A stretch of 38,406 nt of DNA, taken from positions 1-38,406 of the forward strand of contig MGZK01000027.1 in assembly GCA_001802125.1 (NCBI GenBank). The letters run 5' to 3'. This document shows, piece after piece, positions 16,473 through 23,730 of this stretch. The position numbers and the translations under genes are program-made. Source of the stretch: Geobacteraceae bacterium GWC2_55_20. Its GTDB lineage: Bacteria; Desulfobacterota; Desulfuromonadia; Geobacterales; Pseudopelobacteraceae. Numbering within the stretch: position 1 is the stretch's first letter; the number at the start of each line of letters is the position of its first letter. The notes beneath the pieces were generated by a model. It was not told where the DNA came from. It made no database searches and saw nothing but the letters and a program-made list of their open reading frames with translations.

Positions 16473-16964
16473 ATGTGCTACCGAAACCTGTTCATGATGT
16501 CAATCCCGGTTGTGCTGCTCTCTCTGCTGTGTTTGACCCTTCCGGATAAATCCTGGGCGTCAGAGTCCGGAATCCGCCTGTCAAAGGGGCAGACCGTTTA
16601 CGTGCCGGCCTATTCCAACGTATTTACCGGGCCAAAGAAGCTCCCCTTCCAGCTGGCCACGACATTGAGCGTGCGCAGCACGGACCTGTCAGCCGTCATC
16701 AGGATCACGTCGATTGACTATTACGATACCAATGGCCGGATGATCCGGCGCTACCTGGACAAGCCGCTCAACCTGGGGCCTTTGGCCTCCACCTTCGTCC
16801 ATATCGAGGAAAAAGATGTCAGTGGCGGCTTCGGAGCCAACTTCATCGTCAGGTGGAACTCCGACAGGGTCGTCAATACCCCGATCATCGAGTGCGTGAT
16901 GATCGGCGCCACTTCAGGGCAGGGTATCTCCTTCGTCAGCCCCGGCCAGGAGATCAGGGAGTAG
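16473..16964 (+). CDS. DUF3124 exported protein
   Basis: A 163-residue protein with an N-terminal signal or lipoprotein-like sequence (hydrophobic to about residue 28, with SWAS before the mature part). The mature region follows DUF3124: GQTVYVPAYSNVFTG, then LSVRSTDLSAVIRITSIDYYDTNG and a later GGFGANFIVRWNS. The function is unknown; the fold is probably a beta-sandwich in the periplasm. It is preceded by GGGGGAAT before the ATG at 16473. The antiporter gene begins 4 bp after the stop, so the two are almost certainly cotranscribed, and this protein might be an accessory to transport, though nothing in the sequence proves it. Confidence 0.88.
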   Translation: MCYRNLFMMSIPVVLLSLLCLTLPDKSWASESGIRLSKGQTVYVPAYSNVFTGPKKLPFQLATTLSVRSTDLSAVIRITSIDYYDTNGRMIRRYLDKPLNLGPLASTFVHIEEKDVSGGFGANFIVRWNSDRVVNTPIIECVMIGATSGQGISFVSPGQEIRE

Positions 16965-16968
16965 CTTG

Positions 16969-18954
16969 ATGCCGTATGAAGCGCTCAAAGACATAGAGAT
17001 CCTCTTTGGCCTGGCGCTGGTGACGGTGGTACTGTTCCGACGTTTGAAATTTCCTTCCATCATCGGATTTCTGGTTACCGGCATCCTGGCCGGACCGCAT
17101 GCGCTGGCCTTCATCAAGAACACCCACCAGGTTGAGCAGATGGCGGAAATCGGGGTGGTGCTGCTGCTGTTCACGATCGGCATTGAACTGTCGCTGAAGG
17201 AGTTGATGCGGATCAAGCACCTGGTGCTGTGGGGGGGCGGACTGCAGGTCCTGGTTACGATCCTGGCGGTGGCCGCTGTCGGCGCGGTTTTCGGTTTTCC
17301 GCTCAACCAGGCGGTTTTTTTCGGTTTCCTGGTGGCGCTTTCCAGTACCGCGATCCTGATGAAGCTGCTGATCGATTCTGGCCAGGCCGACGCTCCCCAC
17401 GGCAAGATGGCGATGGGCATCCTGATCTTCCAGGATCTGTGCATCGTGCCGCTGATGCTGCTGACTCCGCTTCTGGCGGGGGGCGGCGATGGTATCCGTG
17501 GTGTCCTGGTCATCGGCGGCAAAGCGGCCGCAGTGGTCCTGGCGGCCCATTACGGCGCGCGCTTCCTGGTGCCGTGGATCTTCAAACAGGTGGTCAAGAC
17601 CAGGAGCAGGGAACTCTTCATCCTGACGATCATCTTCATCGGGCTGGGTACGGCCTGGCTGACCGCCATGGCCGGTCTGTCGCTGGCGCTGGGCGCATTC
17701 ATTGCCGGTCTGGCGATCTCCGAGTCCGAATACAGCCACCAGGCCTTGAGCGACATCATCCCCTTCCGGGAAGCTTTCATGAGCCTGTTCTTCATCTCGG
17801 TGGGAATGCTGCTGGACCCGGCCATACTGGTCAGGTATCCGCTACTGACAGCTTCGCTGGTGCTGACGATCGTGCTGATAAAGACGCTGATAACCACCGG
17901 CGCGGCCCTGACGCTGGGGGTGCCGATGCGGATCGCGATCATCGCGGCGCTCTCCCTGGCTCAGATTGGCGAGTTCTCTTTCGTTTTCTCCCAGGCCGGT
18001 GTCAAATTCGGACTGCTTACTCCGGAATATTACCAGATATTCCTGGCGGCTTCGATTGCGACGATGGGCTTGACTCCGGTCTGTCTCAAATTTGCCTCGC
18101 CACTGGCGGATCGGATCGTTGCCTGGCTGCCGCACAAACTGACCCGCGGCAGGGGGGTGTTGTCGCAACATGAGAAACCGGTGCTTTTGAACGACCATGT
18201 CATCATCGTGGGTTACGGTATTAACGGCAAGAACCTGGCCCGGGTGCTGAAAAACCTGAAAATCCAGCATATCGTGATTGAAACCAATCCCTTTACCGTG
18301 AAAAAAGAGGGCAAAAAGGGACAGCAGATCATGTTTGGAGACGCCTCCAAGCTGGAAGTGCTGGAACATGCACAGATTGCCAAAGCCCGCGGCATGGTGG
18401 TAGCGATTTCGGATGCAGCCGCCAGCAGGAGGGTGGCATCACTTGCCCGCCAGCTGAACCCTGCGCTGCACATCATTGTCAGAACCCGTTATCTGCTGGA
18501 GGTCGAGCCGCTTTACAAGCTGGGTGTCAACGAGGTCATACCGGAGGAGTTCGAAACTTCGATCGAGATTCTCTCGCGCGTGCTGCGGAATTACATGGTG
18601 CCCCATTCCGACATAGAGCGCTGCATCGCCGAGGTGCGCAGCGACGGCTACGACATGCTGCGCTCCATGAGCAGGCGCCACAGTCATGCTGTAGGCATCA
18701 GCGGGTATCTGTCGGGGGCCGAAATCGCCACCTACCGGGTTAAAGCGAAATCGCCGCTGGAGGGAGAGGGATTGCGGGAAGGCACCATCAGAAAGATGTC
18801 CGGCGCCACTGTGCTGGTCATCAAGCGGGGTGAAGAGGTGGTTCCGAATCCCGATCCGGTCTGGGAACTGCAGGTTGACGATATCCTGCTGCTGCTGGGG
18901 ACGCCCGAACAGCTGGCGGTGGCGGGCAGGCTGTTCGAACCGTCGGTTGCTTAG
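16969..18954 (+). CDS. CPA2-family K+(Na+)/H+ antiporter with RCK domains (KefB/YbaL-like)
   Basis: A monovalent cation:proton antiporter of 661 residues. Residues 1 to about 385 form roughly 12 membrane segments with CPA2 hallmarks: FPSIIGFLVTGILAGP, the core EIGVVLLLFTIGIELS, the FQDLCIVPLMLL segment and LAQIGEFSFVF. At about 407 an RCK_N (TrkA-N) nucleotide-binding domain starts, with HVIIVGYGINGKNLARVL carrying the GxGxxG pattern and VIETNP after the second strand. An RCK_C (TrkA-C) domain at about 575-655 ends LLLLGTPEQL. Such proteins are gated by NAD(H) or glutathione adducts. The ATG at 16969 is taken rather than the adjoining TTG at 16966; GGGAG lies upstream. No KefG-type ancillary gene is next to it. 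Confidence 0.93.
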   Translation: MPYEALKDIEILFGLALVTVVLFRRLKFPSIIGFLVTGILAGPHALAFIKNTHQVEQMAEIGVVLLLFTIGIELSLKELMRIKHLVLWGGGLQVLVTILAVAAVGAVFGFPLNQAVFFGFLVALSSTAILMKLLIDSGQADAPHGKMAMGILIFQDLCIVPLMLLTPLLAGGGDGIRGVLVIGGKAAAVVLAAHYGARFLVPWIFKQVVKTRSRELFILTIIFIGLGTAWLTAMAGLSLALGAFIAGLAISESEYSHQALSDIIPFREAFMSLFFISVGMLLDPAILVRYPLLTASLVLTIVLIKTLITTGAALTLGVPMRIAIIAALSLAQIGEFSFVFSQAGVKFGLLTPEYYQIFLAASIATMGLTPVCLKFASPLADRIVAWLPHKLTRGRGVLSQHEKPVLLNDHVIIVGYGINGKNLARVLKNLKIQHIVIETNPFTVKKEGKKGQQIMFGDASKLEVLEHAQIAKARGMVVAISDAAASRRVASLARQLNPALHIIVRTRYLLEVEPLYKLGVNEVIPEEFETSIEILSRVLRNYMVPHSDIERCIAEVRSDGYDMLRSMSRRHSHAVGISGYLSGAEIATYRVKAKSPLEGEGLREGTIRKMSGATVLVIKRGEEVVPNPDPVWELQVDDILLLLGTPEQLAVAGRLFEPSVA

Positions 18955-19009
18955 GGCAGTTTCAGGATGCGCTTATGGAAAGAAGTCTGCTTTTGCGAGG
19001 GGATCTGAC

Positions 19010-19252
19010 GTGCATCATATTGTTCTCAAGACGATCGGGCAGGCAAAGCGCCTGATAGTAATAGTGGTGGGTTTCACGGTCCTGGCCGCCGGGGTGGCGA
19101 TGATCGCGCTTCCGGGACCGGCGGTTGTGGTTATCCCGGTTGGCCTGGCGATCCTGGCCACCGAATTCATCTGGGCCAGGAAACTGCTGGGCAAGGTAAA
19201 AGAGCGCATCGAGAGTATCAGGAAAGGAAACGGATGTCAGAACAATCAATGA
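19010..19252 (+). CDS. PGPGW-family small membrane protein
   Basis: An 80-residue protein with two hydrophobic segments (about 14-32 and 36-52) around the loop ALPGPAVVVIP, the signature for which PGPGW proteins are named, and a basic C-terminus (KLLGKVKERIESIRKG). The function is unknown. The start is set at GTG 19010, seven bases after GAGGGG; a longer reading frame to 18830 would run into the antiporter gene. The last 19 bases overlap the downstream TerC gene in another frame, a sign of translational coupling. Confidence 0.82.
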   Translation: MHHIVLKTIGQAKRLIVIVVGFTVLAAGVAMIALPGPAVVVIPVGLAILATEFIWARKLLGKVKERIESIRKGNGCQNNQ

Positions 19253-20178
19253 TGTGGGGCGCCTTCGGGGTGTTGATGATCATCATGCTGGCCATCGATT
19301 TGGGCATGAACCGCAAAGCCCACGAGGTCTCATTCCGCCAGGCGCTGACCTGGAGCGTAATCTGGGTCTCGCTGGCGCTGGCCTTCAATGCAGGCATCTA
19401 TGTCTTTCTGGGGCAAACCAAGGCGCTGGAGTTTTTTACCGGCTATATCATCGAAAAATCACTGTCGGTGGACAACCTGTTTGTGTTCATCATGATCTTC
19501 GGCTATTTCAAGATCCGTGGGGAGCATCAGGCCCGCGTGCTGAAATGGGGCATCATCGGCGCGTTGGTGCTGCGGGCGCTGTTCATCTTCACCGGTATCG
19601 AGCTGCTGAAGAACTTTCACTGGTTGTTCTACCTGTTCGGAACACTGCTGCTGTTTACCGCCTGGAAAATGGCCTTTGGCGAAGAGGGTGAGGTACATCC
19701 GGACAACAACCTGCTGGTCAGGCTGGCCCGACGTCTGTTCCCGTTAACGAAACGGGTTCGGGGAGACTGGTTCTTTACCCGCCGCAAGGGGCTGTTGGTT
19801 GCCAGCCCGCTGTTTCTGACGCTGGTGATGGTGGAGAGCAGCGACGTACTGTTTGCAATCGATTCGATTCCTGCCATCTTTGCTGTAACCCTGGATCCGT
19901 TCATCGTCTTTACCTCCAATATCTTCGCCATCATGGGGCTGAGGGCGCTCTACTTCCTGCTGGCCAGCGTGATGGGGATGTTCGTCTACCTGAAACTGGG
20001 AATTTCCTTCATCCTGGCCTTCGTGGGGGGCAAGATGATCGCAGGCGCCATAGGATTCCAGATCCCGATTCACATCTCGCTGGCGGTCATATTTGCCAGC
20101 CTGACCCTGGCGGTAGTCGCCTCGCTGACCATCGGAAAGAAACACCCGCAACATGCCGTTCCGGTTGAACATAATTAA
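19234..20178 (+). CDS. TerC/Alx-family membrane protein, putative Mn2+ exporter
   Basis: A 314-residue membrane protein with about nine hydrophobic segments. Family motifs are present in both halves: FFTGYIIEKSLSVDNLFVF in the first, with the acidic E and D, and LTLVMVESSDVLFAIDSIPA in the second. This long form matches E. coli Alx, which exports Mn2+ and is itself controlled by a yybP-ykoY riboswitch in E. coli. No riboswitch precedes this copy; control may come by readthrough from the riboswitch at 11062, about 8 kb upstream, or from a closer promoter not recognised. It starts inside the PGPGW gene (19-bp overlap). It is the second TerC-family paralogue in the window, distinct from the short YgdQ-like one. 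Confidence 0.93.
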   Translation: MSEQSMMWGAFGVLMIIMLAIDLGMNRKAHEVSFRQALTWSVIWVSLALAFNAGIYVFLGQTKALEFFTGYIIEKSLSVDNLFVFIMIFGYFKIRGEHQARVLKWGIIGALVLRALFIFTGIELLKNFHWLFYLFGTLLLFTAWKMAFGEEGEVHPDNNLLVRLARRLFPLTKRVRGDWFFTRRKGLLVASPLFLTLVMVESSDVLFAIDSIPAIFAVTLDPFIVFTSNIFAIMGLRALYFLLASVMGMFVYLKLGISFILAFVGGKMIAGAIGFQIPIHISLAVIFASLTLAVVASLTIGKKHPQHAVPVEHN

Positions 20179-20221
20179 TTTTAAACACCACACCACTAAA
20201 CACCATACCAGGAGGAATTTC

Positions 20222-20509
20222 ATGAAATGTCCCGTATGCCCAACCGTAAACCTTGTCATGTCGGAACGTCAGGGAGTAGAGATAGACTACTGTCCGGAAT
20301 GCCGTGGTGTCTGGCTTGATCGGGGAGAGCTGGACAAAATCATCGAGCGCTCCGCTTCGCAGGAGTTGACGCCTCCTCCCCAGCCCCAATACGCCCCCCA
20401 GCAGCCGCAATACGCGCCACACCAGAGCAGCCATGCTCCAGGCCACGGTCATGGTCATGGTCAGAAACCGTACAGGAAGAAATCATTCCTGGAAGAGCTG
20501 TTTGACTGA
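20222..20509 (+). CDS. TFIIB-type zinc-ribbon protein
   Basis: A 95-residue protein. Residues 1-42 form a zf-TFIIB ribbon: MKCPVC at the start, then YCPECRGVWLDRGELDKI, giving two CxxC knuckles. The rest is low-complexity: Pro/Gln-rich repeats (PQPQYAPQQPQYAP), then a histidine/glycine run (HAPGHGHGHGQ) that could bind metal, and a short basic-to-acidic tail ending LEELFD. Small proteins of this type are widespread; a role is not established. The ATG at 20222 follows AGGAGGAA. It lies 43 bp after the Alx-like gene and 66 bp before the MreB-like gene. The His-rich tail is notable given the metal-transport context. Confidence 0.85.
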   Translation: MKCPVCPTVNLVMSERQGVEIDYCPECRGVWLDRGELDKIIERSASQELTPPPQPQYAPQQPQYAPHQSSHAPGHGHGHGQKPYRKKSFLEELFD

Positions 20510-20575
20510 TTTAACCGGTTTACAAATGGTCAAGAGGTGATACTCGTGACTGGCTGGACAGTATAAGGAACTGCT

Positions 20576-21421
20576 ATGTCGTTAATATCGCAGCACGCAT
20601 TCTGGAGGCAGAACCTGGCTCTGGATGTCGGCACGGCAACCATACGGATGGGTACGGGAATGCACCGCATGATTGAGCAGCCTGCGGCCATCGCTACTAA
20701 ACGGGCGCTGTGCGGAGGTGTCGTGGTAGACGGCGAAGCGCTGGTTGCGATCCTGAAACCATTGCTGGCACAGGGGCGGGTGTTCGGTATAGTCAAGCCG
20801 CGTGTACTGGCCTGCGCACCCAGCGATGTGAATCTTTCGGAACGGGAACTGCTGGTGGATTCGATAATATGTTCCGGGGCTTCATCGGTGGTTGTCATTC
20901 CGGAACCTCTTGCCGCTGCAATCGGTTCCGGAATCGACGTTTCGTCCCCCTATGCCCAGATGGTAATCGATATCGGAGAAGGCGTTACCGATTGCGCGGT
21001 GATTCAATCCAGTAAAATCCGCACAACCTGTGCCGTCAGGATCGGCTGCGCAATGCTGCGCCGGGATCTGGTAAAAGCCGCGGAGCGTGACAGAAACAGC
21101 ACCATTTCTGATGAGGATGCCGAGAGAATTCTGCGGACGGATGGCGTTGCCCATTTAGCGGCCAGCTGTAAACTTCCTGCAGTTGAAAAGCTGATAGACA
21201 CCGTAAATACCTTCTTGCTGGATCTGCCGCACAGCCTTGGGTGCGAACTCATCGAAAGCGGAATCTGGTTGACCGGCGGAGGGGCCTTGATTCCGGGAAT
21301 GCGTGAAAGGCTGGAGGAACAGACCGGCATCAGCGTTAGCGTTGCGGAAAACCCCCGGTCCGCGGTAGTGGAGGGTGCGCGTGTTATTCTTCCGGTTGTC
21401 ACCGCCCTTAACCAATGGTGA
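20576..21421 (+). CDS. Short MreB/Mbl-like actin-fold protein
   Basis: A 281-residue actin/Hsp70-fold protein that resembles MreB but is about 60 residues shorter. Nucleotide-site motifs are visible: phosphate-1 LALDVGTATIRM (about 13-24), the connect region PEPLAAAIGSG, phosphate-2 MVIDIGEGVTDCAVI, and the adenosine motif GIWLTGGGALIPGM. The segments that carry MreB protofilament contacts and the amphipathic membrane helix are shortened or changed, and IGERTAE is replaced by ISDEDAERIL. It is therefore unlikely to be the main cell-shape protein; no mreC/mreD or rod genes follow. It sits between a zinc-ribbon gene and a Mn exporter gene. Its role is unknown. The ATG at 20576 has only a weak ribosome site nearby. 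Confidence 0.82.
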   Translation: MSLISQHAFWRQNLALDVGTATIRMGTGMHRMIEQPAAIATKRALCGGVVVDGEALVAILKPLLAQGRVFGIVKPRVLACAPSDVNLSERELLVDSIICSGASSVVVIPEPLAAAIGSGIDVSSPYAQMVIDIGEGVTDCAVIQSSKIRTTCAVRIGCAMLRRDLVKAAERDRNSTISDEDAERILRTDGVAHLAASCKLPAVEKLIDTVNTFLLDLPHSLGCELIESGIWLTGGGALIPGMRERLEEQTGISVSVAENPRSAVVEGARVILPVVTALNQW

Positions 21422-21437
21422 CGGAAATACCGTCAAG

Positions 21438-21459
21438 CTTTGAACGCATCGTTCAAGCG
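21438..21459. repeat. Hairpin upstream of the GDT1-type gene
   Basis: TGAACG-CAT-CGTTCA (21441-21455) has perfect 6-bp arms, extendable with a bulged T to GCTT...AAGC. It lies 29 bp before the start of the UPF0016 gene, in a 62-bp gap. No aptamer-like sequence was seen. It may be an operator or a weak attenuator. Confidence 0.35.
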
Positions 21460-21483
21460 TAAAATAAAGTCATAGGAAACTAA

Positions 21484-22074
21484 ATGGAACAAGCCATATT
21501 TTTCAGCACCTTCGGATTGATCTTTCTGGCGGAACTGGGCGACAAGACCCAGCTGACCGCGATGGCCCTGGCGCTGCGCTATCCCTGGCAGCGGATCTTT
21601 GTGGGCATTGCGGCCGCCTTTGTCGTGCTGAATCTGGCCGCAGTAGCGGTGGGCAAAGTTTTGTTCCTGCTGCTGCCGATCTTCTGGGTGACGCTGGTCT
21701 CGGCGCTGCTATTTCTGTATTTCGGCTACAGCACGCTGCGGCACGCCTGCGACAGCGGCGATGATGAAGATGGCCCCCCACCCACGGCGGCCACGGCGGC
21801 CCGTACCGCCTTCATCATGATCTTCATGGCGGAACTGGGCGACAAGACCCAGCTGGTAACCGCCAGCCAGGCGGCCCGCCATTCGAACAGCGTCATGGGG
21901 ATGGTCATGGTCTTCTGCTCTTCCACGCTGGCTCTGTGGTGTGTCTCGCTTCTGGGGATTTTTGCCGGCAAACAGCTGGTGCGCTTTATTCCGATCTGTT
22001 GGATTCATCGCACGGCAGGATTCATGTTCCTGGTTTTCGGGGTCGCGGCGTTGTGGAAGCTTAAGGGGATGTGA
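21484..22074 (+). CDS. GDT1/TMEM165 (UPF0016) family Mn2+ exporter
   Basis: A 196-residue membrane protein with two homologous halves, each bearing the family signature: AELGDKTQLTAMALA near residues 16-30 and AELGDKTQLVTASQAA near 116-131 (consensus E-x-G-D-K-T/S). The acidic residues line the cation path. Bacterial members export manganese; eukaryotic relatives transport Ca2+/Mn2+ in the Golgi. A short acidic linker (DSGDDEDGPPP) joins the halves on the presumed cytoplasmic side. Together with the two TerC-family genes this makes three putative Mn2+ efflux proteins in 10 kb. The ATG at 21484 follows AGGAAA. A terminator lies 47 bp downstream. Confidence 0.93.
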   Translation: MEQAIFFSTFGLIFLAELGDKTQLTAMALALRYPWQRIFVGIAAAFVVLNLAAVAVGKVLFLLLPIFWVTLVSALLFLYFGYSTLRHACDSGDDEDGPPPTAATAARTAFIMIFMAELGDKTQLVTASQAARHSNSVMGMVMVFCSSTLALWCVSLLGIFAGKQLVRFIPICWIHRTAGFMFLVFGVAALWKLKGM

Positions 22075-22121
22075 TCGGTCGCTTCAGACGGAAAACGCTT
22101 GATGTGTGATTTCCACACTGA

Positions 22122-22148
22122 AGCTCCAGAGCATACTCGGGGCTTTTT
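22122..22148 (+). terminator. Intrinsic terminator after the GDT1-type gene
   Basis: AGCTCCAGAG pairs with CTCGGGGCT around a CATA loop (nine pairs, one bulged A, one wobble), followed by five T. It sits 47 bp after the GDT1-type stop and closes the long plus-strand gene run that begins at the riboswitch. Confidence 0.75.
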
Positions 22149-22235
22149 GTGTTTCTGGTATGCAAAAATCTGAATGGATTGGAAGTTTCAGCAGAATGTC
22201 GTGCAGCACTAAGAAAAGCTGACGGAGGATGACTC

Positions 22236-23555
22236 GTGGAATCCATAGCAGTTGAGCTCATGGTAGTTTTTCTGTTGATCCTGGCGAATGGTTTTTTTTC
22301 AGGATCCGAACTCGCTATAATTTCGGCCCGTAAAAGCACTATTGCCCGTCTGATTGCTGAGGGAAACACCCAGGCAATGATGGTGGAAAAACTCCAGAAA
22401 GACCCACACCGCTTCCTGGCAACGGTGCAGATCGGGGTTACCGTAGTTGGATCGTTGGCCTCGGCAGTAGGTGGCGCGACGGCGGTGGAATATCTCAAGC
22501 CGCAGCTTGATTCAGCACCTTATGCATGGATGCGTGAAGCCGGTGAGCCGATCTCGATCGGTATCGTAGTTGCCCTGGTTTCCTATTTTTCACTTATTCT
22601 CGGGGAACTTGCACCAAAAACCATCGGACTTCAGTTCGCGGACCGGATGTCCCTGATTGTTGCCAAACCGATTAACGCATTGGCCACGATCGGCGGGGTG
22701 GCGGTGACATTTTTAACTCTTTCGAATCGGGCGGTGCTGGCTATGTTTGGCGTCAAGCCAACCAGCGCTCAGGAGTTTGTCACAAGGGAAGAAGTTCTCC
22801 ATACCGTTACCGAAGGTGTCGGAGCCGGAGCATTGAGCGAGCACGAACAAAAGGTGATCGAAAATATGCTGGATTTCAGCCGTACCCAAGTCAGCGAAGT
22901 CATGGTTACGCGACTCAGGATGATCCTCCTGGATATTGATTCGCCAAAGGATGTATTCATGCAGGTTGTACGTGATAATATGTACACCCGCTATCCGGTC
23001 TACCAAAACGATCGTGACAATATCGTTGGATTTATCCACAGCAAGGACCTGTTTCTGCACCCATTTATCGATAAGCCTGAATTCAAACTGTGCCAGATTA
23101 TGCGCACACCGATGTTCGTTCCGGAGAACAAGCGGGCCAGTGATTTGCTTCGTGAGATGCAGCATAAGAGGATGCAAATGGCGTTTGTCGTGGATGAGTA
23201 TGGCAGCATCAGCGGCTTGGTGACCACTGAAGACCTGTTGGAGGAGCTGGTCGGAGAAATCGAGGATGAGCATGATATCGGTGATCTGCGCCGGGCGGAA
23301 CGTCTCCCGGATGGAAGTATGCTGGTCGATGGGCTCATTTCGTTGAATGATCTGGAAGAACTGCTCGATATGAAGTTTGAAGAAGATTTACCCTATGATA
23401 CTCTGGCTGGCCTGATACTGAATGAAGTTGGAAGATTCCCTAGGAAAGGGGAAAAAATCGAGTGGAACAATCTGAAATTTATCTGTGAAGAGATCACGCC
23501 GACGTCCATCGTCAAAGTCAGGATTTTCAGGGAAGAGTTCTCTCTGGAAAAGTAG
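22236..23555 (+). CDS. CNNM/CorC (HlyC) family protein: DUF21-CBS-CBS-CorC_HlyC
   Basis: A 439-residue protein. The N-terminal DUF21 membrane domain (about 1-190) has the family pattern LANGFFSGSELAIISARKS, LATVQIGVTVVGSLASAVGG and LILGELAPKTIGLQ. A tandem CBS pair follows (about 210-335; VSEVMVTRLRMILLD and FVVDEYGSISGLVT), then a small CorC_HlyC domain (about 350-435; DGLISLNDLEELL). Such proteins take part in Mg2+ (and perhaps Co2+) efflux or transport, with the CBS pair binding ATP-Mg2+. The old name hemolysin is misleading. The start is GTG at 22236, preceded by GGAGG. It begins a separate unit after the terminator at 22122-22148. Confidence 0.94.
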   Translation: MESIAVELMVVFLLILANGFFSGSELAIISARKSTIARLIAEGNTQAMMVEKLQKDPHRFLATVQIGVTVVGSLASAVGGATAVEYLKPQLDSAPYAWMREAGEPISIGIVVALVSYFSLILGELAPKTIGLQFADRMSLIVAKPINALATIGGVAVTFLTLSNRAVLAMFGVKPTSAQEFVTREEVLHTVTEGVGAGALSEHEQKVIENMLDFSRTQVSEVMVTRLRMILLDIDSPKDVFMQVVRDNMYTRYPVYQNDRDNIVGFIHSKDLFLHPFIDKPEFKLCQIMRTPMFVPENKRASDLLREMQHKRMQMAFVVDEYGSISGLVTTEDLLEELVGEIEDEHDIGDLRRAERLPDGSMLVDGLISLNDLEELLDMKFEEDLPYDTLAGLILNEVGRFPRKGEKIEWNNLKFICEEITPTSIVKVRIFREEFSLEK

Positions 23556-23730
23556 AAATTCCGTAATTGATGCCCCGGTCTTCCGTTTACGGTGCGGCAA
23601 TCCCTAAAACTGATCTGTTTTGCAGTTATGTTATATTTATCTAAAAAAATTTGTGCTATTGACCTCAGTAAATGCATCAAACCGACAGGACCAGACAGTT
23701 TTCAACTTACCAATGAAAGCGATACAACCC

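Noticed and set aside
22236-23555. Naming the DUF21-CBS protein a hemolysin
   Set aside because: That label is historical; the domain order is that of CNNM/CorC cation transporters, with no sign of a toxin.
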